Assembly: GCF_003258595.1 (NCBI RefSeq)
Contig: NZ_QHHQ01000002.1
Location: 496,001-560,000 of the forward strand
DNA: 64,000 bases
Source of the DNA: Acuticoccus sediminis
Lineage (GTDB): Bacteria > Pseudomonadota > Alphaproteobacteria > Rhizobiales > Amorphaceae
Direction of reading: 5' to 3'
Shown piece by piece: positions 18,012 through 26,285 of this stretch. A model generated the notes under the pieces. It was not told where the DNA came from and did not search any database. It saw nothing but the letters and a program-made list of their open reading frames with translations. Each line of letters begins with the position of its first letter. The first letter of the stretch is position 1. Made by a program: the position numbers and the translations under genes.

Positions 18012-19124
18012 ATGTCGAAACCCGCGAACCACCTCCCGCCGCGCGCATCCTTCGAGCGCGGCGGCGCAAAGCGCGTCATGGTTGACCGCCGCAGCGTCCT
18101 CGCCGGGATGGCGTCGCTGGCCGCCCTGCCGGCCGGCCGCGCGATGGCCGAGGCGCGGGAGATCGTCCTCGTCAACTGGGGCGGCGACGCGATCGGCTAC
18201 TTCGGCGAGGCCTTCGCGGAGCCCTACGAGGCGGAGCACGGCGTCGACGTCGTCATCGACGGCTCCGGCCCCAGCCAGGGCAAGATCCGCAACATGGTGG
18301 AGTCGGGCGCCGTCACCTGGGACGTCTGCGATTCCGGCGGCGGCAGCTCCATCCAGCTCGGCTCCGGCGGATACCTGCGTGAGGTGGACTATTCCGTCGT
18401 CGACCGCGACAGGCTGCTGCCCGGCATGGACTTCCGCTGGGGCGTCGCGAACTACATGTACTCGTTCGTTCTCGCCTACGACACGCGCGCATTCGGTGGC
18501 GACGGCGCGCCCCGAGGGTGGGCGGACTTCTTCAACGTCCGCGACTTTCCCGGCACGCGCGCCCTGCTGAAGGACGTCCTGGCGAACCTCGAGGTGGCGC
18601 TGATGGGCGCCGGTATCCCAAGGGACGAGGTCTATCCGATCACGCCGGCAAAGGAAAAGCTCGCCTGGGAGACGATCAGGGCGATCCTGCCCGACACGGT
18701 CTTCGCCGGCACCGGCGCCGAGATCCAGCAGCTCATGCGCAATCGCGACATCGTCATGGGCTGCTTCTGGAACACGCGCGTCAAGGCGATCCACGAGGAG
18801 ACGGGCGGGTTGTGGGACTGGACCTGGAACCAGGGCGTCGTCGTGCCCGGGGCCTGGGTCGTCCCGAAGGGCAACCCGGCGGGAGACGCCGTGTGGCCGT
18901 TCATCGCCTCGATGCAGTCGCCCGAGCGGCAGGTCCGGCTCTTCACGCTGTTCGGCAACGCTCCGGCGAACCCGCAGGCGGCGGCGCTGGTGCCGCCGGC
19001 CCTGAAGCGCTTCAATGCGACGGACCCCGAGAACTACGCCCGGCAACTCCCGATCGACAGCGCATGGTACGGAGAGAATTACGCGCGCATCAACAAGGAC
19101 TACATCGATACGATCTCGATGTAG
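18012..19124 (+). CDS. Polyamine-type ABC transporter substrate-binding protein (PotD-like)
   Basis: A 370-residue extracytoplasmic binding protein. After a 20-residue leader comes a Tat-like signal (VDRRSVLAGMASLAALPAGRAMA), then a mature domain beginning EIVLVNWGGDAIGYFGEAFAEPYE, typical of the spermidine/putrescine and related cluster, with YSFVLAYD and DTISM-terminated C-lobe. The substrate may be a polyamine, or another cationic or opine-like solute. The ATG at 18012 gives MSKPAN; the ATG at 18078 directly before the RR signal is an equally reasonable start, and neither has a strong ribosome site. Two permease genes follow in the same direction, 18 bp and then overlapping, but no ATPase gene. 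Confidence 0.87.
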   Translation: MSKPANHLPPRASFERGGAKRVMVDRRSVLAGMASLAALPAGRAMAEAREIVLVNWGGDAIGYFGEAFAEPYEAEHGVDVVIDGSGPSQGKIRNMVESGAVTWDVCDSGGGSSIQLGSGGYLREVDYSVVDRDRLLPGMDFRWGVANYMYSFVLAYDTRAFGGDGAPRGWADFFNVRDFPGTRALLKDVLANLEVALMGAGIPRDEVYPITPAKEKLAWETIRAILPDTVFAGTGAEIQQLMRNRDIVMGCFWNTRVKAIHEETGGLWDWTWNQGVVVPGAWVVPKGNPAGDAVWPFIASMQSPERQVRLFTLFGNAPANPQAAALVPPALKRFNATDPENYARQLPIDSAWYGENYARINKDYIDTISM

Positions 19125-19142
19125 CGCCCGGGGCCGCGCGCG

Positions 19143-20045
19143 ATGACGGTTAGCCGGTTCGCCGTGTCGCCGCGCCGGATCCGACGGCCCGATGCCTACT
19201 GGCTCCTCGTCGCGCCGGCGCTGGTCCTGATCGCCGCGTTCTACCTCCTGCCGCTCCTCGGCATCCTGCAGCTCAGCGTGCGCGAGTTCGACGGGGAGGG
19301 CGAGGCGTCCGTCCTCGGCAACTACGCGCTGCTGTTCAGCGACGCCGGCATCCAGCGGATGCTCTGGCGCACGGTTCGGGTCTGCGCCATCACCACCGTC
19401 CTCACCGTGGGCTTCGGCTACGTCCTTGCCTACGCGATGGTGACCGTCGGGACCCGCCAGCGGGCCGTGCTCCTCTCGGCGGTGCTCTTGACCTTCTGGC
19501 TGTCGGTGCTGATCCGCGCGTTCGCATGGACGATCCTGCTGGGCACCGGCGGACCTGCCGAGACGGTCGTCAACGCGCTTGTCCGGCCGTTCGTCGCCCT
19601 CGGCGCGGTGGACGCCCCGGTGCGCCTGATCCGCACGGAGGCCGGCGTCGTCATCGGCATGGTCCATGCGATGCTGCCGTACGCCGTCCTCCCGCTGTTC
19701 GCGAACATGCGCGGGATCGACCGGGGCCTTGTGCTCGCCGCCCGCGGCCTCGGTGCCACGCGGTGGGGCGCGTTCCGGCGCGTCTGGATGCCGCTCTCGA
19801 TGCCCGGGGTCATCGCCGCGCTCATCCTGATCTTCGTCTTCTCGCTCGGCTTCTACGTCACCCCGGCGCTGCTCGGCGGGGGGAAGGTGGTGATGGTCGC
19901 GGAGTACGTCAGGATCTCGCTGGAGCAGACCCTGCGGTGGGGCCTTGCGGCCATGCTCGCCTCGACGATGCTCATCGCGACGCTGGCGCTCGCGCTCCTG
20001 ATGGGGCGCGTCGTCGACGTCAGGACGATGGCCGGGGCGAAATGA
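19143..20045 (+). CDS. ABC transporter permease (PotB-like)
   Basis: A 300-residue inner-membrane permease with about six helices and the binding-protein-dependent transport signature: the EAA-type loop AARGLGATRWGAFRRVWMPLSMPGV lies about residues 200-225 and would dock an ATPase. The N-terminal DAYWLLVAPALVLIAAFYLLPLLGILQLS resembles PotB/HisM-type polyamine permeases. It is 18 bp after the binding protein and its stop overlaps the next start (ATGA). The start lacks a clear Shine-Dalgarno sequence, so coupling to the upstream gene is likely. Confidence 0.9.
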   Translation: MTVSRFAVSPRRIRRPDAYWLLVAPALVLIAAFYLLPLLGILQLSVREFDGEGEASVLGNYALLFSDAGIQRMLWRTVRVCAITTVLTVGFGYVLAYAMVTVGTRQRAVLLSAVLLTFWLSVLIRAFAWTILLGTGGPAETVVNALVRPFVALGAVDAPVRLIRTEAGVVIGMVHAMLPYAVLPLFANMRGIDRGLVLAARGLGATRWGAFRRVWMPLSMPGVIAALILIFVFSLGFYVTPALLGGGKVVMVAEYVRISLEQTLRWGLAAMLASTMLIATLALALLMGRVVDVRTMAGAK

Positions 20046-20839
20046 CGAGGAGCCGATCCTTCCGCCACCCGCTCGCCCTCGGCCTCGCGTGGGTCGTCGT
20101 CGCCTTTCTGGTGCTGCCGCTCCTCGTCGTCGTGCCGGTGTCGTTCACCGACCAGCGGTACCTCTCGATGCCCGGCGAGGCCCTGTCGCTGCGGCACTGG
20201 GCCAGGGTGTTCGGCGACCCGGTCTGGCGCGGCTCGATCCTCCAGTCGCTCTGCGTCGGCGCGGTCTCGGCGCTCCTCGCCACCGGGCTCGGGACCCTGT
20301 GCGCGATCGGCTGCTGGCGGCTCGGGACGCGCACGGCGGAGATCGTCCGGCTCGTCATGCTGACGCCGATCATCGTCCCGTCGGTGGTGCAGGGGATGGC
20401 CTTCTACCGCACGTTCGCGCACCTCGGCCTGATCGACACGTACGCAGGCGTCATCCTGAGCCACACGATCCTCGGCCTTCCGTACGTGGTGATCATCGTG
20501 TCCGCCGCGCTCGCCAACGTCGACGTGCGCCTCGAGCAGGCGGCCCGGTCGCTGGGGGCGAGCATGGGCAAGGCGGTGACATGGGTGCTGGTCCCGCTGC
20601 TGCGCCCGGCGATCCTCTCCAGCTTCGTCGTCGCCTTCGTCGTCTCGTGGGACGAGATCGTCGTGCTGCTGTTCATCACCAGTCGCAGGGTACACCTCCT
20701 GCCGAGGGCGATGTGGGACGGGATCAACGAGAACGTCGACCCCGCCGTCGCGGCGGTCGCGACGCTCCTCATCGCCGCCACCGCGACGGCCCTCGTCCTC
20801 CGCCTCACCTGGGCCGGCTTCAGGTCCGGGAAACGGTGA
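20042..20839 (+). CDS. ABC transporter permease (PotC-like)
   Basis: A 265-residue second permease of the same importer. It has six predicted helices and the coupling loop EQAARSLGASMGKAVTWVLVPLLRPAI near residues 165-190. The conserved FVVSWDEIVVLLFI segment is typical of PotC-like proteins. Its ATG overlaps the stop of the first permease, showing translational coupling. The next gene on this strand is an antiporter with its own promoter-like element, so the importer ends here without a nucleotide-binding subunit. It must use an ATPase encoded elsewhere, or the ATPase gene has been lost. Confidence 0.9.
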   Translation: MTRSRSFRHPLALGLAWVVVAFLVLPLLVVVPVSFTDQRYLSMPGEALSLRHWARVFGDPVWRGSILQSLCVGAVSALLATGLGTLCAIGCWRLGTRTAEIVRLVMLTPIIVPSVVQGMAFYRTFAHLGLIDTYAGVILSHTILGLPYVVIIVSAALANVDVRLEQAARSLGASMGKAVTWVLVPLLRPAILSSFVVAFVVSWDEIVVLLFITSRRVHLLPRAMWDGINENVDPAVAAVATLLIAATATALVLRLTWAGFRSGKR

Positions 20840-20992
20840 CCGGCGCGTTGGACGCGCCGACCGGCAGGGACATGAACGCCGCGCCTTGTGCCGGCGGGAT
20901 CGCGGATCAGTCCATCGGGACGCCCGGCCTTACGCCGCACCCCCGAAACGCGCGATCGCTGCTGCGGAACGGGGCGAATAATGCGATGTTCG

Positions 20993-21019
20993 TTGCACCC
21001 CCCTGTGACGCGCTACAAT
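20993..21019 (+). promoter_or_regulatory. Sigma70-like promoter for the antiporter, possibly leaderless
   Basis: TTGCAC (20993-20998) and TACAAT (21014-21019) resemble -35 and -10 boxes with a short 15-base spacer. The -10 box ends eight bases before the ATG at 21028 and no Shine-Dalgarno sequence is visible, so transcription would begin at or next to the start codon, giving a leaderless message. Confidence 0.4.
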
Positions 21020-21027
21020 TCTGATTC

Positions 21028-23517
21028 ATGGACATCATCCTCATCACCGCGGTCATCGCGTCGTTATTCCTCGTCATCGGCGCGGCCGAGCCCCTCGCGG
21101 CGCGGCTGCGGCTTCCGTACACGGTGATCCTCGCCGGCCTCGGCATCCTGATCGCGCTGGGGGCGACGTTCTTCCTGAAGACGGACCTGACGGACGCGTT
21201 GAACCCGGTCGCCGAGGCGATCCTGGGCCTGCCCATCCGCTCGAACATCTTCCTCTACGTCTTCCTGCCGACGCTGCTGTTCCAGGCCATGCTGGACGTC
21301 AACGTGCGCCGCATGCTCGACGACTGGGTGCCGATCCTCGTGCTCGCCGTGGTCGCGGTGGTGGTGGCGACGCTCTCGGTCGGCTACGGGCTCTTCTTCA
21401 CCGGCGCGCTGCCGCTGGCGGCATGCCTCCTCGTCGGGTCCATCGTGTCCACGACCGACCCGTCGGCGGTCGTCTCGATCTTCCGGTCGATCTCCGCGCC
21501 GCAGCGTCTGGCGCGGATCATCGAGGGCGAGAGTCTCCTCAACGACGCCGCCGCGATCGCCCTCTTCGGTCTCTTCATGAGCTTCGTGATGCTGGGGATC
21601 CCCAATCCGTCGCTGCTCAGCGCACTCGGGCGGTTCCCGGTGCTGATCGTCGGCGGCGCGATCACGGGCCTCGTCCTGGCGCGTCTCGCCGTCGCTGTCA
21701 TGTCGGCCTTCGCGCGCTACGAGCTGGCGCAGATCTCGATCTCGGCCGCCCTGCCGTACCTCGCCTACATCGTCGCCGAGCAGAGCGTCGGGGCGTCGGG
21801 CGTCATCGCGGTGGTCGTCGCCGGGCTGACGCTGAACCTCACCGCGCCCGGTCGTCTGCCGCCGCAGGCCTGGGCCAGCATGCGCGAGGTCTGGAGCCTT
21901 CTGGCGCACTGGGCCGGGGCGCTCATCTTCATCCTGGCCGCGCTCCTCATCCCCCGCCTCCTCGAGGGGGTGCGGGTGGAGGACGTGCTCTACGTGGGCG
22001 TTGTGGTCGCCGCCGCCGTCGTGGCGCGCGTGGTGATCCTCTTCGGCCTCCTGCCGCTGCTGACGCGGCTGAAGGTCTCGCCCCCGGTGGAGCGGCCGTA
22101 CCGGGCGGCCATCCTGTGGGGCGGACTTCGCGGTGCCGTCACCCTGGCCCTGGCGCTCGCCGTCACCGAGAGCTTCCGCGTGCCGGTGGAGACCAAGCGG
22201 GTCGTCGGCATCCTCGCGACCGGGTTCGTCCTCTTCACGCTCATCGTGCAGGGGACGACGCTGCGGTGGGTCATCGGCCGCCTCGGGCTCGACCGCCTGT
22301 CTCCCATCGACGAGGCGCTCTCCAAGCAGGTCGTCGCCGTCGCGCTGCAGACGGTGCGTGAGGACGTCGCGCGGTCCACCGAGAACTACGAGCTGACGCA
22401 GACCATCGTCCGCTCGGAGGCCAAGCGCTTCGCCGAACGGCTCGACACGGCGGTGAAGGCGGCGGAGGACAACGACGACCTGCTCGACCGCGACCGGATC
22501 ACGCTGGGGCTCATCGCCGTCGCCGGTGCCGAGCGCGACACGATCATCGCCCGCATGCGCGAGCGGATGATCTCCGCCCGGCTGGCGGAAACGCTGCTGT
22601 GGGAGGCGGACCGGCTGATCGAAGCGGCGCGGTCGGGCGGACGCGGCCTCTACGAGCGCACCGCGCGCGAGAGCCTCGCCTACGGCCGCTCCTTCCAGAT
22701 GGCGGCGAACCTGCAGAACCGGCTGGGCATCGCCGCGCCGCTGGGCCGCATGACCGCGGACCGGTTCGAGGCACTGCTGTCGCGCCGCCTGATCCTGCGC
22801 GACCTCGACGGGTTCATCGACGGGCGCATCCGCCGCATCCACGGCCGCCGGGTGGCCGACCTGCTGCACGAGCTCGTCGCGCGGCGGGTGGAGAACGTGG
22901 AGACCGCGCTCGACGGGCTGCGGCTCCAGTATCCGGGCTACGCCGAGGAGATGGAGCGGCGCTTCATCCGCCGCACGGCGCTGCGCCTGGAGGAGCGCGA
23001 GTATACGGCGATGCGCGACGACGGCCTCATCGGCGCCGAGCTTCATACCTCGCTGATGCAGGGGATCGCCAACCGGCGCGCGGCGGCGGAGCGGCGCCCC
23101 AAGCTCAACCTGCTGCAGCAGCGCGCCGAGCTTGTGCAGCAGTTCCCGCTGTTCGCCGACCTCGACGAGCCGACACGCCGCCGCCTCGGCCAGAACCTCG
23201 TGACGCACTATGCCAACACCGGCGAGGTGATCATCGCCAAGGACACGGTGGCGAAGAGCGTCTACTTCATCGCCTCGGGGGCGGTGGAGATGGAGCGGGC
23301 GGGCCAGACGTGGCGGCTCGGGCGCGGCGAGATGTTCGGCCAGCTTTCGATCCTGGAGCAGCGGCCGCTGCGGGCCGAGGCGCGCTCGATCACGCTGTCG
23401 ACGCTGCTGATCCTCGACGAGGCCCGCTTCCGCAGGCTCCTCGACCGGAGCCCGGCGGTGCGCGACGCCGTCCGCCGCAGCGCCGAGCGGCGCGGCGAGC
23501 TCATCACCAGCCTCTGA
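21028..23517 (+). CDS. CPA1 cation:proton antiporter with C-terminal cyclic-nucleotide-binding-like domain
   Basis: An 829-residue protein. Residues 1-410 form a 12-13 helix CPA1 (NhaP/NHE) transporter, with STTDPSAVVSIF and EGESLLNDAAAIALFG as the ion-site and family motifs and a final AILWGGLRGAVTLALAL helix. Residues 410-680 are a long charged cytosolic helical region. Residues 690-810 match a cNMP-binding beta-roll (FPLFADLDEPTRRRL, GEVIIAKDTVAKSVYFIASGAVEM, FGQLSILEQRPLRAEARS). The usual cassette glutamate (FGE) is Gln here, though the RxA arginine is kept, so ligand binding is uncertain. Members exchange Na+ or K+ for H+ in pH and salt homeostasis; regulation by cAMP is inference. Confidence 0.9.
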   Translation: MDIILITAVIASLFLVIGAAEPLAARLRLPYTVILAGLGILIALGATFFLKTDLTDALNPVAEAILGLPIRSNIFLYVFLPTLLFQAMLDVNVRRMLDDWVPILVLAVVAVVVATLSVGYGLFFTGALPLAACLLVGSIVSTTDPSAVVSIFRSISAPQRLARIIEGESLLNDAAAIALFGLFMSFVMLGIPNPSLLSALGRFPVLIVGGAITGLVLARLAVAVMSAFARYELAQISISAALPYLAYIVAEQSVGASGVIAVVVAGLTLNLTAPGRLPPQAWASMREVWSLLAHWAGALIFILAALLIPRLLEGVRVEDVLYVGVVVAAAVVARVVILFGLLPLLTRLKVSPPVERPYRAAILWGGLRGAVTLALALAVTESFRVPVETKRVVGILATGFVLFTLIVQGTTLRWVIGRLGLDRLSPIDEALSKQVVAVALQTVREDVARSTENYELTQTIVRSEAKRFAERLDTAVKAAEDNDDLLDRDRITLGLIAVAGAERDTIIARMRERMISARLAETLLWEADRLIEAARSGGRGLYERTARESLAYGRSFQMAANLQNRLGIAAPLGRMTADRFEALLSRRLILRDLDGFIDGRIRRIHGRRVADLLHELVARRVENVETALDGLRLQYPGYAEEMERRFIRRTALRLEEREYTAMRDDGLIGAELHTSLMQGIANRRAAAERRPKLNLLQQRAELVQQFPLFADLDEPTRRRLGQNLVTHYANTGEVIIAKDTVAKSVYFIASGAVEMERAGQTWRLGRGEMFGQLSILEQRPLRAEARSITLSTLLILDEARFRRLLDRSPAVRDAVRRSAERRGELITSL

Positions 23518-23836
23518 CGCCCGCCACCCCGGCACCTGGACGGGACCCGGGCGGTGACCGTGCCGGTGCCGCCTCGCGCCGGGCGGGGCCGCTGCGGTGC
23601 GGCTCGGGGTGTCCGTGGGGCCGGGATCACGCGGTGGTGCGCACGGACGGGTTGTCTGGCATGCCGAATCTTATCTAGAATGAAAATTCTAGGTTGAAGC
23701 AGGCGTCACCGTCACATGCTCGCAGTCTTCGGGAGCAGCATCGGCAGCGAACCTCACCGTTTTCGGGGATCGCGGGGCGTTGCAAGGGGCGCCGGCAACC
23801 GGATTTCGCTCGCCACTCCTCGAAAGATTTCAATCC
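23518..23836. other. Intergenic region before the serine hydrolase pair
   Basis: 319 bp without a convincing gene. The left half is GC-rich; the right half has an AT-rich patch around 23668-23700 with a perfect stem (CTAGAAT at 23675-23681, ATTCTAG at 23686-23692, loop GAAA). This could be a regulatory or promoter element for the hydrolase operon. Part of the element, TATCTAGAAT followed by an A-rich tract, recurs upstream of the small gene at 28801. Confidence 0.5.
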
Positions 23837-24973
23837 ATGAACGGACGTTGCGCCTTCCTCGCGGCATGCGCGATCGCGCTCTTTTTCACGGGCGCCCACT
23901 CACCCGCTGAGGCCCAGTCGGCGGCGACTGCCCCGCAAGCTCCGGCATCGGCTCCGGCCGGCTGGCAGACCGTCGCCGGCACGCTGGAGGACCTGCGCGC
24001 CGCCCACGGCGTGACGGCCCTCATCGTCGGCATCGGGATCGGCGACGCGCCGCCGCTCGTTGCGGCCGCCGGGCAGTCGATCACCGGCGTCCCGGCTCGC
24101 ACGGACATGCACTTCCGCATCGGCGCCATGGCGATCGCCTCGCAGACGACGATCCTCATGCAGCTCGTGGACGAGGGGGTGGTGGCGCTGGACGACACCA
24201 TCGACGAATGGCTCCCCACCTATCCCGCTGCGGACCGCATCACGCTGCGCATGCTCGCCGACAGCACCTCCGGCTACGCGGACTACGAATCCGATCCCGG
24301 CTTCGTCGAGGCGTTCGAGAACGACGTCTTCTATGACTGGCCGCGCGAAGAACTGCTGAAGGTCGCCTTCGCGCGGGGGATGCTGTTCGAGCCGGGAACG
24401 GACTTCCAGTACGCCCATACCAACTTCATCGTCCTCGCCGAGGCGCTGGCCGGGGCGACCGGCACCCCGTATCCGACCTTGCTGAAGCAGCGCATCATCG
24501 ACCGGCTCGGCCTGAAGGAGACCGAGATCTGGACGACGGCGGCGCTCCCCGACCCGCCGCTGCACGGCTTCACCAAGGAGCGCGGGATCTTCGAGGACGC
24601 GACCTACTGGAGCCCGTCGTGGACCTCCTTCACGGGGCCGCTGAACGCCGATATCACCGACACCGTCCGGCTGATGCGCGCGATCGGCACCGGCGAGACG
24701 ATCTCGGAGGCGAGCCTCGAGACGATGCTGACGCCCGCGACGCTCGGCATGAACATCAACACGCCCGAGCACGCCTTCAGCCTCGGTCTGGAGCTTCTGC
24801 CGCCCTGGATCCAGAAGACGTTCTTCTTCGGCGGCTACGGCGGCACGGCCGGCTACATGCGCGACGAGGACCTCACCATCGTCGTGATGACCACGCTCGG
24901 CCGCGACAGCCCCCCGGGCGAGAACCCGTCGACGCCGATCTTCCACCAGCTCGCCGAGATGCTGGGCCGCTGA
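23837..24973 (+). CDS. Secreted beta-lactamase-fold protein with lost catalytic residues
   Basis: A 378-residue protein with an N-terminal signal peptide (MNGRCAFLAACAIALFFTGA, cleavage near AEA-QS). It has the class C beta-lactamase / DD-peptidase / esterase fold. Where active members have the SxxK nucleophile motif, this reads RIGAMAI (94-100), so Ser is Ala97 and Lys is Ile100. The YxN motif is YAH (192-194), and the final H/KxG position is GYGG. Three catalytic motifs are thus altered, which points to a binding protein or pseudoenzyme. The start at MNGRC is preferred over an ATG 19 codons upstream because the signal peptide begins there. An intact paralog follows 38 bp downstream. Confidence 0.85.
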   Translation: MNGRCAFLAACAIALFFTGAHSPAEAQSAATAPQAPASAPAGWQTVAGTLEDLRAAHGVTALIVGIGIGDAPPLVAAAGQSITGVPARTDMHFRIGAMAIASQTTILMQLVDEGVVALDDTIDEWLPTYPAADRITLRMLADSTSGYADYESDPGFVEAFENDVFYDWPREELLKVAFARGMLFEPGTDFQYAHTNFIVLAEALAGATGTPYPTLLKQRIIDRLGLKETEIWTTAALPDPPLHGFTKERGIFEDATYWSPSWTSFTGPLNADITDTVRLMRAIGTGETISEASLETMLTPATLGMNINTPEHAFSLGLELLPPWIQKTFFFGGYGGTAGYMRDEDLTIVVMTTLGRDSPPGENPSTPIFHQLAEMLGR

Positions 24974-25011
24974 GCCCGCCCACCGCGCCGGCCGCAAACA
25001 GGAGGACGTCC

Positions 25012-26187
25012 ATGAAGTCAGTGCAGCGGGCAGGCTTCGCGCTGTGCCTCGCCGCGGGGCTCGCGGTCTCGACCGCCGGCCGCGCCCAGGAGAGCCTCGA
25101 CGGCTACCTCGAGGGCGTGCGGGAGACGTACGGCCTGCCGGCCCTCGCCGCGGCCGTCACCCGCGGGGGCGAGATCGTCGCCGCCGGAGCCGTCGGCACG
25201 CGGGTGGCGGGGATGGAGATCCCGGTCACCCTCGACGACCGGTTCCACCTCGGCTCCGACACCAAGGCGATGACGGCGACGGTCGCAGGTGCGCTGGTCG
25301 ACGAGGGGCGCATCGAATGGACGAGCACGGTGGGCGACGTGCTTGGCGGGACGATCGCGGACATGAACCCCGCGCTCGCCGCCGTCACGCTGGAACAGCT
25401 TCTCTCCCATTCGAGCGGCATTCCGACGGATACGCCGGAGATGATCGACATCTACATGAACCCCGTCGCGTTCGAGAAGAACACGACGGACCTGCGGGTC
25501 GACGCCATCGACCGCTGGAAGCACAACGCGCCGAAGGTTCCGGAGGGGTCGCCGTTCCAGTACGCGAACTTCGGCTACCTCACCGCCGGGGCGATGCTGG
25601 AGGCGGCGGCGGGCGAGCCGTGGGAGCGGCTGGTGGCCGAGCGCATCTACGGGCCGCTCGGCCTGGAGACGGCGGGGTTCGGCCCGCAGGCGAGCTTCGG
25701 CATGTACGACGCGCCCGTCGGCCACGCCATCGACGATGCCGGGACCGTCACGCCGATGACCTGGGGCGCGGCGGCGGACGTGCCGCCGGTGATGGGCCCT
25801 GCCGGCAACGCGCACATGTCGGTGCTGGATTTCGCCCGCTGGACCGACTGGAACGCCGGCGGCGGGACGCGCGGGCCGAAGATCGTCACGCCGGAGACTC
25901 TGGCGGAGATCCACCGGCCGCACGTGAAGACCCCGCCGATCAGGAACCCGGCTCCCGGGACGCCGTCCGAGGGCGAGTATGCGCTGGGCTGGGGCGTGAT
26001 CGCCTTCGACTGGGCGACCGACAAGCTGCTCGCGCACAACGGCTCGAACGGGATGAACCTCGCCAAGGCGCTGGTCGACACCACCGCGGACCTCTCGGTC
26101 GTGGTCATGACGAATTTCTCCGGCCCCAGGGCCGAGAGTGCGGCCTCGGAAGTCCAGCGGCACCTCTACGAGGCGTACCGGCGCTGA
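25012..26187 (+). CDS. Secreted serine hydrolase, beta-lactamase family (active-site intact)
   Basis: A 391-residue exported hydrolase. Residues 1-25 are a Sec signal (ending AGRAQE). The catalytic motifs are complete: SDTK (Ser82, Lys85) in FHLGSDTKAMTAT, the tyrosine motif YAN in GSPFQYANFGYL, and HNG in LLAHNGSNGMN. Such proteins act as D-aminopeptidases, esterases or peptidoglycan endopeptidases; the substrate is unknown. AGGAGG lies about six bases before the ATG. It forms a two-gene operon with the preceding inactive-looking paralog, so the pair may act together, the first as a regulator or partner. This is inference from adjacency. Confidence 0.9.
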   Translation: MKSVQRAGFALCLAAGLAVSTAGRAQESLDGYLEGVRETYGLPALAAAVTRGGEIVAAGAVGTRVAGMEIPVTLDDRFHLGSDTKAMTATVAGALVDEGRIEWTSTVGDVLGGTIADMNPALAAVTLEQLLSHSSGIPTDTPEMIDIYMNPVAFEKNTTDLRVDAIDRWKHNAPKVPEGSPFQYANFGYLTAGAMLEAAAGEPWERLVAERIYGPLGLETAGFGPQASFGMYDAPVGHAIDDAGTVTPMTWGAAADVPPVMGPAGNAHMSVLDFARWTDWNAGGGTRGPKIVTPETLAEIHRPHVKTPPIRNPAPGTPSEGEYALGWGVIAFDWATDKLLAHNGSNGMNLAKALVDTTADLSVVVMTNFSGPRAESAASEVQRHLYEAYRR

Positions 26188-26285
26188 CGGGACGCAAGAG
26201 GATGACGACGCCGCCTCGGGAGGCCGGGCGCGGCTTGCGGCGGTCCCGCGGGTGCCTCCGGCCGTTCGTCAGGGGGCGACGGGGG

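Noticed and set aside
21064-23535. 823-residue open frame on the minus strand
   Set aside because: It is antisense to the antiporter, which has full transporter and cNBD motifs; the translation is low-complexity Arg/Asp/Glu.
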